A DNA stretch of 11,826 bases from Lachnospiraceae bacterium AM93-12TA (GCA_027698105.1 JAQERH010000057.1:1-11826); one strand, 5' to 3'; numbered from the stretch's first letter, positions 1 through 7,014 are shown. Numbers and translations: made by a program. Notes: generated by a model not told the origin, from the letters alone.

Positions 1-50
1 ACGCACGGTGGTGTGAGAGGACGGCGGTTAATCACCGCCTCCTACTCGAT
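1..50 (+). mobile_element. Group II intron, 3' end (domain V part and domain VI)
   Basis: The first 50 bases match the 3' end of bacterial group II introns as I remember them: the 3' strand of domain V (ACGCACGGTGGT), a GTGAGAGG-type joiner, then domain VI. Domain VI can be folded: GGCGGT (23-28) pairs with ACCGCC (34-39) around a 5-nt loop, and the lower stem pairs 15-21 with 40-47, leaving A44 bulged. A44 lies 7 nt from the proposed 3' end (50, ...CGAT), the normal place for the branch-point adenosine, and the end fits the AY rule. The rest of the intron, including any reverse transcriptase gene, lies outside the window. It is inserted antisense to cotJC, 7 nt past its stop codon. Confidence 0.82.
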
Positions 51-57
51 TTTCAGG

Positions 58-675
58 CTAAAACTCTGTTTTCATGAATTGTTTGTCAAATTCTGGGTTA
101 AAATAATAGTAGTTTTTTCTGTCCAGGGAATCCTTCAGGTGTTCCAGAGCTTCGCCAAACCGCTGGAAATGGACGATCTCCCTGGCACGGAGAAATCTCA
201 AAGGAGCTTTTACATCAGGATCTGTAATGATCCGCAGCAGGTTGTCGTAGGTGGTTCTGGCTTTCTGTTCTGCAGCCAGATCTTCCGTTAAATCGGTAAG
301 AGCATCTCCTTTACTCTGGAATTCACAGGCGTTAAAGGGGATACCTCCGGCTGCCTGGGGCCAGATTCCTGTGGTGTGGTCAATATAATAGGCATCGAAA
401 CCAGCTGTTTTTGCATCTTCCGGCTTCATATTTCTGGTAAGCTGAAAGATAATAGAGCAGATAATTTCCAGGTGGGCCAGTTCCTCTGTTCCGATATCAG
501 TCAGAAGACCGCCGATGCTTCGGCATGGCATGGAATATCGCTGGGAAAGATAGCGCATGGAAGCAGCCAGTTCTCCGTCAGGCCCGCCAAACTGGCTGAT
601 TATCAGCTGGGCAGTTTTTGGGCAGGTCGTTTTAATGTTTACTGGGAACTGAAGACGTTTTTCGTAGATCCACAT
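58..675 (-). CDS. cotJC: CotJC, manganese-catalase-like spore coat protein
   Basis: This 205-residue protein belongs to the CotJC / manganese catalase family, a ferritin-like four-helix fold found in the inner spore coat. The di-metal ligand pattern is visible: E35 (DGELAASMRY), E65 and H68 (EELAH), E136 (AAEQKA), and E166 and H169 (REIVH), so a catalytically competent Mn site is plausible. Known family members may protect spores from peroxide, but activity here is inference. The length is close to the usual 190-200 residues. The ATG at 675 directly abuts the cotJB stop (TAA, 676-678), and its ribosome binding site GGAGGT (685-690) lies inside the last cotJB codons, so translation is probably coupled. 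It is the last gene of the leftward cotJ operon. No terminator fits between its stop and the intron end at 50. Confidence 0.93.
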   Translation of the reverse strand: MWIYEKRLQFPVNIKTTCPKTAQLIISQFGGPDGELAASMRYLSQRYSMPCRSIGGLLTDIGTEELAHLEIICSIIFQLTRNMKPEDAKTAGFDAYYIDHTTGIWPQAAGGIPFNACEFQSKGDALTDLTEDLAAEQKARTTYDNLLRIITDPDVKAPLRFLRAREIVHFQRFGEALEHLKDSLDRKNYYYFNPEFDKQFMKTEF

Positions 676-957
676 TTAGATGATACCTCCTTCCCAGGGT
701 GCAGGGCCGTCCTGAAGCTGCCAGTGCTCTGCTTTTTTCAGATCACAGATACAGTCTGCTGTCAGAGGGCCGTAGGCTTCCGCGTATGTCTTCATCAGCT
801 CTTTTCTTTTTGCAGCTTCTTTTTGGAAGCGGAGAAGCCCTTCTGTGCACTCAGGGTGAGTATCCAGATAGAGCGTCAAGTCATTGACCGCGAAGCTGAC
901 CTTGTCAATTTCGTGAAGGAGGGCTGAACGGACCGGAATTTCTGGTTTACTGAACAT
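676..957 (-). CDS. cotJB: CotJB, spore coat protein
   Basis: This 93-residue protein of the CotJB family is a small coat component that in Bacillus subtilis is encoded between cotJA and cotJC; its biochemical role is unknown. Visible traits are a helical N-terminal half (LLHEIDKVSFAVNDLTLYLD), the family-typical LDTHP segment, and a C-terminal Y-G-P-L stretch ending in a W-x-x-G-P-x-P-W-E-G tail. An upstream in-frame ATG at 1071 would add 38 residues wholly overlapping cotJA. I prefer the ATG at 957 because an AGGAGGTGA sequence sits just before it and the resulting length suits the family. It overlaps the end of cotJA by 11 nt, another sign of translational coupling. Confidence 0.9.
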   Translation of the reverse strand: MFSKPEIPVRSALLHEIDKVSFAVNDLTLYLDTHPECTEGLLRFQKEAAKRKELMKTYAEAYGPLTADCICDLKKAEHWQLQDGPAPWEGGII

Positions 958-1132
958 AGGCGTCACCTCCTGCAAAAAAAGGCATATCCAGGGAAGGGAA
1001 CAGGCATCCATGTAAGAGAGCAGTTTCCGGATCCTGCGGCTCCTCCCAGGGCTGCCTGGGTACTGAAGCAATGGCCAGATCCAGACGGCAGGGGCTGCTG
1101 AGATTCAGCGGGTCGTCATTTACTGTGGTCAT
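947..1132 (-). CDS. cotJA: CotJA, spore coat associated protein
   Basis: This 61-residue protein matches the CotJA family: a short, Pro-rich polypeptide with L-A-x-A-S-V-P-x-Q-P-W near the N-terminal third and the closing G-x-x-F-P-x-L-D-M-P-F segment. In B. subtilis it is needed for CotJC assembly in the coat and is made in the mother cell. Homologues share this gene order. It is the first gene of the leftward operon. The ATG at 1132 is preceded by AGGAAG at a workable distance. A possible SigE-like promoter lies about 80 nt upstream. Confidence 0.88.
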   Translation of the reverse strand: MTTVNDDPLNLSSPCRLDLAIASVPRQPWEEPQDPETALLHGCLFPSLDMPFFAGGDAYVQ

Positions 1133-1212
1133 AGAGATACACTTCCTTTCTGTTTTTGAATATCAGGCGGTTTCCGGCACAGAATGCTGTCTGTTCTGAA
1201 ATCCGTCTGCTC

Positions 1213-1241
1213 TTAGTATGAGCCGTTTGGGGAAAGGATAT
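1213..1241 (-). promoter_or_regulatory. Possible mother-cell sigma promoter of cotJ
   Basis: Read on the minus strand there is CATACTAA (-10-like, 1213-1220) preceded by ATA (1239-1241) with an 18-nt spacer. This resembles the SigE pattern ATA-N16-18-CATACANT, with imperfect 3' bases in the -10. SigE control of cotJ is known in B. subtilis. The match alone is weak; position and operon identity support it. Confidence 0.35.
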
Positions 1242-1335
1242 TTCTAAAAAAGAATCCGCCAGATCTGCGGAAAATTTCCATTATAAAACAGAGATTATGA
1301 TTGTGTGAAAATTGGATCGTTTTCTACAATAAAAC

Positions 1336-1364
1336 TTGCAATTTGTGTGATAAACATATACAAT
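1336..1364 (+). promoter_or_regulatory. Sigma-A type promoter of the decarboxylase operon
   Basis: TTGCAA (1336-1341) and TACAAT (1359-1364) are separated by 17 nt in an AT-rich setting. Transcription would start near 1371, giving a leader of about 83 nt. One copy of the TTGTGTGA direct repeat (1343-1350) lies in the spacer, and the second copy lies 42 bp upstream, so a repressor or activator could act here. Confidence 0.65.
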
Positions 1365-1453
1365 ATAAACTAGGCAAAATTGGGACTGCAAAGTAAACCA
1401 TCTCTTTTACGAAAGCATACCAAGTCAAACTAATTCAAATGGAGGACTGCAAA

Positions 1454-2905
1454 ATGAGTAATTCAGCGAAAACATCAGCAGGTAAAAGAATTGAAGCTTT
1501 ACTTGATGATAACAGTTTTGTTGAAGTTGGCGCTTATGTAAAGGCGAGAAGCACTGACTTTAACATGGCGGCGCAGAATACCGGCGCTGACGGCGTAATC
1601 ACCGGTTACGGCACGATTGAGGGGAATCTTGTGTATGTATACAGCCAGGATGCTTCTGTGATGGGAGGTTCCGTAGGCGAGATGCATGCGAAGAAAATTT
1701 CAAATGTATACCGGATGGCTATGAAAATGGGAGCTCCTGTAATTGGCCTGGTAGACTGCTCTGGTTTAAGACTTCAGGAAGCGACAGACGCGCTGGACGG
1801 ATTTGGACAGATGTATCTGAATCAGACCATGGCTTCCGGCGTAATTCCGCAGATTTGTGCAGTATTTGGAAACTGCGGAGGCGGTATGGCAGTGTCTTCT
1901 GCTATTGCAGATTTTGTGTTCATGGAAGAGAAGGCAAAGCTGTTTGTTAATTCACCAAACGCGTTAGCAGGAAATGATGAGAAAAAGTGTGACACTGCTT
2001 CTGCAGATTTCCAGAGCAGTGAGTCAGGACTGGCTGACGGAGTGGGAAGCGAGGAAGAGATTCTTTTAAAGATTCGTACTCTCGTATCAGTCCTTCCTTC
2101 TAACAATGAGGACGATATGTCTTATGACGAGTGTACAGATGATTTAAACCGCCTCTGTGAAAATATTGAAGGTTTCAGAGGAGACACAGGAAAAGCACTG
2201 TCCATGATCTCTGACAATGGCTTCTTCTTTGAAGTAAAGGAACAGTATGGCCCGGAGATGGTAACTGGATTCATCCGTTTAAATGGTATGACAGTAGGCT
2301 GTGTTGCCAACCGCACGGAAGTATTAAATGAGGAGAATGAGAAGACGGCAGAATATGAGCCGGTTCTTGGGGCAAGAGGCTGTGATAAGGCCGCAGAATT
2401 TGTAAATTTCTGTGATGCATTTAATATTCCTGTTCTGACTCTGGTAAACGTAAAGGGCTACAAGCAGTCCAAGTGTACAGAACGAAGAATTGCAAAGGCA
2501 GCAGGACGTCTGACCTATGCGTTTGCCAATGCAGATGTGCCGAAAGTGACGGTTGTGATTGGAGAGGCTTACGGAAGCGCCTATGTTACCATGAACAGCA
2601 AGTCTGTTGGAGCAGATATCGTATATGCATGGCCGGATGCCAAAATCGGCATGATGGACGCAGCGGCAGCAGTGAAAATTATGTATGCAGAAGAAATTAA
2701 TGCTTCCGATAAAGCGGCAGCTCTGATTTCTGAAAAGGCAGCAGAATATGAGACACTTCAGTCCAGTGCGGCAGCAGCGGCAGGAAGAGGATATGTGGAC
2801 GATATTATCAAGGCAGACGAGACGAGACAGCGCGTGATCGCCGCATTTGAGATGTTATTCACAAAAAGAGAGGGACGTCCATCCAAGAAGCATGGCACAG
2901 TCTAA
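1454..2905 (+). CDS. Biotin-dependent acyl-CoA carboxyltransferase (MmdA/PccB-like, divergent)
   Basis: The 483-residue protein has the carboxyl transferase double-crotonase fold of MmdA, PccB and transcarboxylase 12S, moving CO2 between an acyl-CoA and carboxybiotin. Visible motifs are the N-terminal GGSVGEMHAKK (71-81) and GLVDCSGLRLQEA, CGGGM (141-145) in the first oxyanion region, AYGSA (372-376) in the second, YAWPDAKIGMMDA after it, and a closing GYVDDII (446-452). Compared with PccB/MmdA it is slightly short (usual about 510-520), lacks the ELGG..H segment after the LFVNSP motif, and has G-S where G-G is usual in the C-terminal loop, so the acyl-CoA substrate cannot be named. The ATG at 1454 is chosen because GGAGGA (1441-1446) sits 7 nt before it; an ATG at 1439 overlaps that site. 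It is the first gene of the operon. Confidence 0.85.
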   Translation: MSNSAKTSAGKRIEALLDDNSFVEVGAYVKARSTDFNMAAQNTGADGVITGYGTIEGNLVYVYSQDASVMGGSVGEMHAKKISNVYRMAMKMGAPVIGLVDCSGLRLQEATDALDGFGQMYLNQTMASGVIPQICAVFGNCGGGMAVSSAIADFVFMEEKAKLFVNSPNALAGNDEKKCDTASADFQSSESGLADGVGSEEEILLKIRTLVSVLPSNNEDDMSYDECTDDLNRLCENIEGFRGDTGKALSMISDNGFFFEVKEQYGPEMVTGFIRLNGMTVGCVANRTEVLNEENEKTAEYEPVLGARGCDKAAEFVNFCDAFNIPVLTLVNVKGYKQSKCTERRIAKAAGRLTYAFANADVPKVTVVIGEAYGSAYVTMNSKSVGADIVYAWPDAKIGMMDAAAAVKIMYAEEINASDKAAALISEKAAEYETLQSSAAAAAGRGYVDDIIKADETRQRVIAAFEMLFTKREGRPSKKHGTV

Positions 2906-2921
2906 GGCGAGGTGACAATAT

Positions 2922-3833
2922 ATGAAACAGAATATAAAACGGCTGCTTCTCCTGTTATCCATGATAACCTGCTTCTTTGTTCTGTCCGGCTGTGCGAAAA
3001 CAGAGGACGCCGGTTCAGAAGAGGTTACGGCCGAGATGAAGGAGACTCTGATCAATGGTTCCAGACAGTATCTGGCTACGTTTGCAGCTTACAGTGATGA
3101 GGAACTGGAGGAACAGCTTAAGCAGGCTGAAAAAGCAGAGAATACTGTAATTTCCACAGCTCTGACCTCCTGGAAATCTGTAAAAGAGGATCTGGGAAGC
3201 CTTCAGGTAGATGAGATGGGTGCTCCCCTGATTCAGACCGACGAGAAGACGGGAGAACCGGCTGTTACAGTACAGGCGGAAGGTGAAGACACATATCAGG
3301 TAGAAATGACTGCTGTTTATGAGCAGAGAACAATGGAGTTTGTTCTGACTGCCGAGGCAGAAGACGATGGTTATGGCGGAAGCGTCCTGACTGTAACAGA
3401 GATGACATTTACTCCTGATTATTCCATAGGAGAGAAGTTAGGAAAAGCTTCTTTAAATATGCTTATGGGTATGGGAACAGTATTTGTGGTTCTGCTTTTC
3501 ATCAGCTTTATTATCAGCCGCCTGAAGATGGTAAACAGCTGGGGAACGAAGAAAGAGGATAAGACTGTCAAGGAAGCAGCCCCGGCAAAACCGGTAGCCC
3601 CAGCTCCGGCACCAGTAAAACCGGCAGAGCCAGAACCGGCCCCTGTGAAACCAGCAGAGCCGGAACCAGTTCCTGCAGAACCTGAGGAGGCCTGCGAGGA
3701 GAATCTGGTGGATGATCTGGAATTGGTGGCAGTTATCACAGCCGCTATTTCAGCTGCCCAGAAAGTTCCCGTAGAAGGTCTGGTTGTCCGCTCTATCCGC
3801 AGAAAATCAGGCTCTAATTGGAAGAGATCTTAA
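2922..3833 (+). CDS. Lipoprotein-OadG fusion, gamma/delta subunit of the sodium-pump decarboxylase
   Basis: This 303-residue protein has three parts. Residues 1-24 are a lipoprotein signal ending in the lipobox LSGC, with C24 as the lipidation site. Residues 25-170 form an outer-face domain of mixed alpha/beta look. Residues 171-303 are OadG/MmdD-like: one membrane segment (about 178-199), a positively charged inner edge, a Pro-Ala-Lys-Glu linker (219-256) and a C-terminal tail (DDLELVAVITAAISAAQ, then a VRSIRR segment and a final W) like the tail that binds the carboxyltransferase in known gamma/delta subunits. The topology, N outside and C inside, agrees with OadG. Ordinary OadG proteins are about 80-130 residues, so the lipoprotein domain is an addition. 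GAGGTGA lies just before the ATG, 16 nt after the previous stop. Confidence 0.8.
   Translation: MKQNIKRLLLLLSMITCFFVLSGCAKTEDAGSEEVTAEMKETLINGSRQYLATFAAYSDEELEEQLKQAEKAENTVISTALTSWKSVKEDLGSLQVDEMGAPLIQTDEKTGEPAVTVQAEGEDTYQVEMTAVYEQRTMEFVLTAEAEDDGYGGSVLTVTEMTFTPDYSIGEKLGKASLNMLMGMGTVFVVLLFISFIISRLKMVNSWGTKKEDKTVKEAAPAKPVAPAPAPVKPAEPEPAPVKPAEPEPVPAEPEEACEENLVDDLELVAVITAAISAAQKVPVEGLVVRSIRRKSGSNWKRS
3586..3690 (+). repeat. 30-bp tandem repeats, acidic Pro-Ala-Lys linker of the OadG-like subunit
   Basis: The sequence encodes two near-exact copies of the ten-residue unit PAPVKPAEPE plus degenerate edges. The same unit, with Ala in place of Glu, is found in the following biotin-carrier gene. The linker is probably flexible. 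Confidence 0.7.
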
Positions 3834-3863
3834 CGAAAAAGAATAAATCAGGAGGAAAGAATC

Positions 3864-4292
3864 ATGAAAAATTATACAATTACAGTAAATGGAAATGTTT
3901 ATGAAGTAACTGTGGAGGAGGGCTTTACAGGAAAGGCTTCTGCCCCGGCAGCTCCGGCAAAACCGGCAGCCCCGGCCCCGGCTCCTGTAAAACCAGCAGC
4001 ACCGGCACCAGCACCTGTAAAACCAGCAGCACCAGCCCCGGCTCCAGCCCCGGCAGCTCCAGCAGCTCCGGCAGCAGGTTCCATTACAGTAAGCGCTCCA
4101 ATGCCTGGTAAAATTCTTGGTGTTAAGACATCTGTAGGCACAGCTGTAAAGAAAGGACAGGTAATTCTGATTCTTGAGGCTATGAAGATGGAGAATGAGA
4201 TTGTAGCTCCGGAGGATGGAACCGTTGCAAGCGTTAACGTATCAGTAGGTGAGATGGTAGAGCCAGGCGCAACACTTGCTACTTTAAACTAA
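3864..4292 (+). CDS. Biotin carboxyl carrier protein (1.3S / OadA C-terminal type)
   Basis: This 142-residue protein carries carboxybiotin between the soluble carboxyltransferases and the membrane pump. Residues 1-25 form a short beta-rich lead (MKNYTITVNGNVYEVTVEE), residues 26-72 a Pro/Ala/Lys linker, and residues 73-142 a biotinyl domain. The biotinylation motif EAMKMEN is intact, with K108 as the modified lysine, and PMPGKI plus the closing G-x-x-V-x-x-G-x-x-L agree with the family. It supplies the biotin domain missing from the OadA-like protein of this operon. The ribosome binding site AGGAGGAAA precedes the ATG, and the gene follows the OadG-like gene by 30 nt. It would need a biotin ligase encoded elsewhere. 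Confidence 0.95.
   Translation: MKNYTITVNGNVYEVTVEEGFTGKASAPAAPAKPAAPAPAPVKPAAPAPAPVKPAAPAPAPAPAAPAAPAAGSITVSAPMPGKILGVKTSVGTAVKKGQVILILEAMKMENEIVAPEDGTVASVNVSVGEMVEPGATLATLN
3954..4076 (+). repeat. 30-bp tandem repeats, Pro-Ala-Lys linker of the biotin carrier
   Basis: About four decapeptide units of the form PAPAPVKPAA are encoded by near-identical 30-bp units rich in CCGGCACC- and CCTGTAAAACC-like stretches, degrading to AP-rich sequence at the 3' end. Such repeats can change copy number by slippage and so change the swing arm length. Confidence 0.75.
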
Positions 4293-4323
4293 TGAATGCT
4301 CATATCCGTTTGGAGGGATAAAC

Positions 4324-5475
4324 ATGGAATATATAACATCAACATTGTCCAATCTTCTTCATCAGACAGCATTCTTTAATTTAACTTTTGGAAACCTGGT
4401 CATGATTTTAGTGGCGTTTGTATTCCTTTTTCTGGCTATTAAAAAAGGATTTGAGCCGCTTCTGTTAGTTCCGATTTCCTTCGGTATGCTGCTTGTAAAT
4501 ATCTATCCTGATATTATGAGGTCGATTGAGGACTCATCCAATGGCGTAGGAGGACTTCTTCATTATTTCTACCTCTTAGATGAGTGGAGTATCCTGCCTT
4601 CCCTGATTTTCATGGGAGTAGGTGCGATGACGGACTTTGGTCCTCTGATTGCTAATCCGTCCAGCTTTCTTCTGGGAGCTGCGGCTCAGTTTGGTATTTA
4701 TGCCGCCTACTTCCTGGCAATTTTTATGGGATTCAATGATAAGGCTGCTGCAGCTATCTCCATTATCGGAGGAGCCGATGGACCTACTTCTATTTTCTTA
4801 GCAGGAAAACTGGGTCAGACAGGTCTCATGGGACCGATTGCCGTTGCTGCGTATTCTTACATGGCTCTGGTACCGATCATCCAGCCGCCGATTATGAAGC
4901 TCTTCACTACAGAGGAGGAGAGAAAGATTAAGATGGAGCAGCTCCGTCCAGTTTCTAAATTAGAGAAGATTCTGTTCCCTATTGTCGTAACAGTAGTAGT
5001 ATGTCTGATTCTTCCTACAACAGCTCCACTGGTAGGCATGCTGATGCTCGGAAACCTGTTCAGAGAGTGCGGTGTGGTAAAACAGCTGACAGAGACTGCT
5101 TCCAATGCGTTAATGTACATTGTAGTTATCTTCCTGGGAACCTCTGTAGGAGCTACCACAAGCGCAGAGGCATTCTTAAACCTGGATACAATCAAGATTG
5201 TTGTTCTGGGACTGGTAGCCTTTGCCTTCGGAACGACAGCAGGAGTTTTATTTGGAAAGATTATGTGCAAGGCGACTCATGGAAGAGTAAATCCATTAAT
5301 CGGTTCAGCTGGCGTATCAGCCGTTCCCATGGCTGCCCGCGTATCTCAGAAGGTAGGAGCTGAGGCAGATCCGACCAACTTCCTGCTGATGCACGCTATG
5401 GGACCGAATGTAGCGGGAGTAATCGGTACTGCCGTAGCAGCGGGAACCTTCATGGCGATCTTTGGAATCCAGTAA
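4324..5475 (+). CDS. oadB: Sodium ion-translocating decarboxylase, beta subunit
   Basis: This 383-residue polytopic membrane protein is the OadB/MmdB/GcdB-type beta subunit, which decarboxylates carboxybiotin and exports Na+. It has about nine or more hydrophobic segments and the diagnostic motifs GGADGPTS (149-156), NPLIGSAGVS (323-332) and MGPNVAG (359-365). D152, N323, G327, S332 and N362 align with residues shown in Klebsiella OadB to be important (D203, N373, G377, S382, N412; numbers from memory), so the pump looks functional. The length matches the short form in MmdB/GcdB rather than the 433-residue OadB. GGAGGG (4312-4317) lies 6 nt before the ATG. The sequence alone does not tell which substrate the complex uses. 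Confidence 0.95.
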   Translation: MEYITSTLSNLLHQTAFFNLTFGNLVMILVAFVFLFLAIKKGFEPLLLVPISFGMLLVNIYPDIMRSIEDSSNGVGGLLHYFYLLDEWSILPSLIFMGVGAMTDFGPLIANPSSFLLGAAAQFGIYAAYFLAIFMGFNDKAAAAISIIGGADGPTSIFLAGKLGQTGLMGPIAVAAYSYMALVPIIQPPIMKLFTTEEERKIKMEQLRPVSKLEKILFPIVVTVVVCLILPTTAPLVGMLMLGNLFRECGVVKQLTETASNALMYIVVIFLGTSVGATTSAEAFLNLDTIKIVVLGLVAFAFGTTAGVLFGKIMCKATHGRVNPLIGSAGVSAVPMAARVSQKVGAEADPTNFLLMHAMGPNVAGVIGTAVAAGTFMAIFGIQ

Positions 5476-5497
5476 AAATTAGAGGAGGGAAATGATC

Positions 5498-6910
5498 ATG
5501 GCAAAGATAGAAAAAAAGCCGGTTAAGATTGTGGAAACCGTTCTGCGTGACGCTCATCAGTCTTTGATCGCAACGAGAATGACAACGGAGCAGATGCTTC
5601 CGATTATTGATAAGATGGATAAAGCAGGCTACCATGCGGTGGAGTGCTGGGGCGGAGCTACTTTTGATGCTTCCCTGCGTTTCTTAAAAGAGGATCCGTG
5701 GGAGAGACTGAGAAAGTTAAGAGACGGCTTCAAAAACACAAAGCTTCAGATGCTGTTCAGAGGACAGAATATTCTCGGATATAATCACTATGCAGATGAT
5801 GTAGTAGAATATTTTGTACAGAAATCCATTGCAAACGGAATCGACATTATCCGTATTTTTGACTGTTTAAATGATATCAGAAACTTAAAGACAGCGGTAA
5901 AGGCTGCCAATAAGGAAAAGGGACATGCACAGATTGCTCTTTCCTATACGCTGGGAGATGCCTATACCCTTGATTACTGGAAGAACATTGCCAAGGAAAT
6001 CGAGGATATGGGAGCAGATTCTCTCTGCATTAAGGATATGGCAGGACTCTTAACGCCATATGCAGCAGAGGAGCTGGTAACAGCTCTGAAGGAATCTACC
6101 AGCCTTCCGATTGACCTGCATACTCATTATACATCCGGTGTAGCGTCCATGACCTATTTAAAGGCAGTGGAGGCTGGCTGCGATATTATAGATACAGCAA
6201 TTTCACCATTTGCCCTGGGAACCAGCCAGCCTGCTACTGAGGTGATGGCAGAAACCTTCAGCGGTACTCCGTTTGATACAGGACTGAATAAGGAAGTGCT
6301 GGCAGAGATCGCAGACTATTTCCGTCCGATGAGAGAGGAAGCTTTAAAGAGCGGTCTGATGAATACAAAGGTTCTGGGCGTTGACATCAATACGCTGCGT
6401 TACCAGGTTCCGGGAGGTATGCTGTCCAACCTGGTTTCCCAGTTAAAGGAAGCTCACGCAGAGGACAAATATTACGACGTGCTTCAGGAGATTCCAAGAG
6501 TGCGTAAGGACTTTGGAGAGCCGCCGCTTGTAACTCCGTCTTCCCAGATTGTGGGAACCCAGGCTGTATTAAATGTACTGATGGGACAGAGATACAAGAT
6601 GTTTACGAAGGAGTCCAAGAAACTTTTAATGGGTGAGTTTGGACAGACAGTAAAGCCGTTTAATCCAGAGGTTCAGAAGAAGGCTATCGGAAACGCAGAG
6701 CCCATCACCTGCCGTCCGGCTGATTTAATCGAGCCGCAGCTTAAAAAGCTGGAAGCAGAGATGTCTCAGTGGAGGACACAGGATGAGGATATTCTCACCT
6801 ATGCTCTGTTCCCTCAGGTCGCAAAGGAATTCTTTGAATACAGAGAGGCGCAGAAGACAGGAATCGATCCAAAGGCAGCCGACAGAACAAATAAGGCATA
6901 TCCAGTATAA
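5498..6910 (+). CDS. oadA: Oxaloacetate decarboxylase alpha / transcarboxylase 5S-like carboxyltransferase (no biotin domain)
   Basis: This 470-residue protein combines an HMGL-like TIM barrel and a PYC/OADA domain, and transfers CO2 between oxaloacetate and biotin to give pyruvate (or the reverse). Seen: ETVLRDAHQSL with metal ligand D18, VECWGGATFD, LFRGQNILGY, IFDCLNDIRN, CIKDMAGLL with the carbamylated Lys (K179), and DLHTHYTSG with metal-binding H208 and H210. RYQVPGGMLSN lies in the second domain. It stops near residue 470, where full OadA (about 590) continues into a biotinyl domain; here biotin comes from the separate carrier, as in transcarboxylase. The ATG at 5498 has AGGAGG 9 nt upstream, whereas the ATG at 5492 has only 3 nt, so 5498 is preferred. 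It is the last gene of the operon. Confidence 0.92.
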   Translation: MAKIEKKPVKIVETVLRDAHQSLIATRMTTEQMLPIIDKMDKAGYHAVECWGGATFDASLRFLKEDPWERLRKLRDGFKNTKLQMLFRGQNILGYNHYADDVVEYFVQKSIANGIDIIRIFDCLNDIRNLKTAVKAANKEKGHAQIALSYTLGDAYTLDYWKNIAKEIEDMGADSLCIKDMAGLLTPYAAEELVTALKESTSLPIDLHTHYTSGVASMTYLKAVEAGCDIIDTAISPFALGTSQPATEVMAETFSGTPFDTGLNKEVLAEIADYFRPMREEALKSGLMNTKVLGVDINTLRYQVPGGMLSNLVSQLKEAHAEDKYYDVLQEIPRVRKDFGEPPLVTPSSQIVGTQAVLNVLMGQRYKMFTKESKKLLMGEFGQTVKPFNPEVQKKAIGNAEPITCRPADLIEPQLKKLEAEMSQWRTQDEDILTYALFPQVAKEFFEYREAQKTGIDPKAADRTNKAYPV

Positions 6911-6922
6911 AAATTAAGAAGA

Positions 6923-6973
6923 CAGACCAGATGCAGAAAATAAACCTTGCGTCTGGTCTGTTTTCTTCTTTCT
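6923..6973 (+). terminator. Rho-independent terminator of the decarboxylase operon
   Basis: CAGACCAGATGC (6923-6934) pairs with GCGTCTGGTCTG (6949-6960), 12 bp with one G-U pair, then a T-rich tract TTTTCTTCTTT. It stands 12 nt past the operon's stop codon. The A-rich stretch before the stem could extend it by pairing with the T tract. Confidence 0.93.
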
Positions 6974-7014
6974 CTTGAAATCTTCTCAGATAGAACCGCC
7001 ATTTCTGAAATTGG

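Larger units (their letters stand above)
1133..1453. other. Divergent intergenic region between cotJ and the decarboxylase operon
   Basis: This 321-bp AT-rich stretch has no convincing gene. It holds the possible SigE-like site for cotJ (1213-1241, minus), a small inverted repeat TCCGC-N7-GCGGA (1255-1271), two direct copies of TTGTGTGA (1301-1308 and 1343-1350), the sigma-A type promoter at 1336-1364, and an approximately 80-nt untranslated leader to the ATG at 1454. No riboswitch fold was recognised in the leader. Confidence 0.7.

Noticed and set aside
376..927. 183-codon + strand open frame opposite cotJC and cotJB
   Set aside because: It is antisense to two well-supported genes, lacks a ribosome binding site and resembles no known protein style.
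676..1071. Longer cotJB reading frame starting at 1071
   Set aside because: The additional 38 residues overlap cotJA entirely and have no good ribosome binding site, while the ATG at 957 has AGGAGGTGA upstream and gives a family-typical length.
1439..1453. ATG at 1439 as start of the carboxyltransferase
   Set aside because: It overlaps the GGAGGA that serves the ATG at 1454, and has no ribosome binding site of its own.
3419..4141. Minus-strand Gly/Ala-rich open frames opposite the Pro/Ala linkers
   Set aside because: They are the reverse complement of the Pro-Ala-Lys repeats, so the Gly/Ala repeats are by-products.
5492..5497. ATG at 5492 as start of the OadA-like gene
   Set aside because: It lies only 3 nt after AGGAGG; the ATG at 5498 has better spacing. 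The choice changes only two residues.
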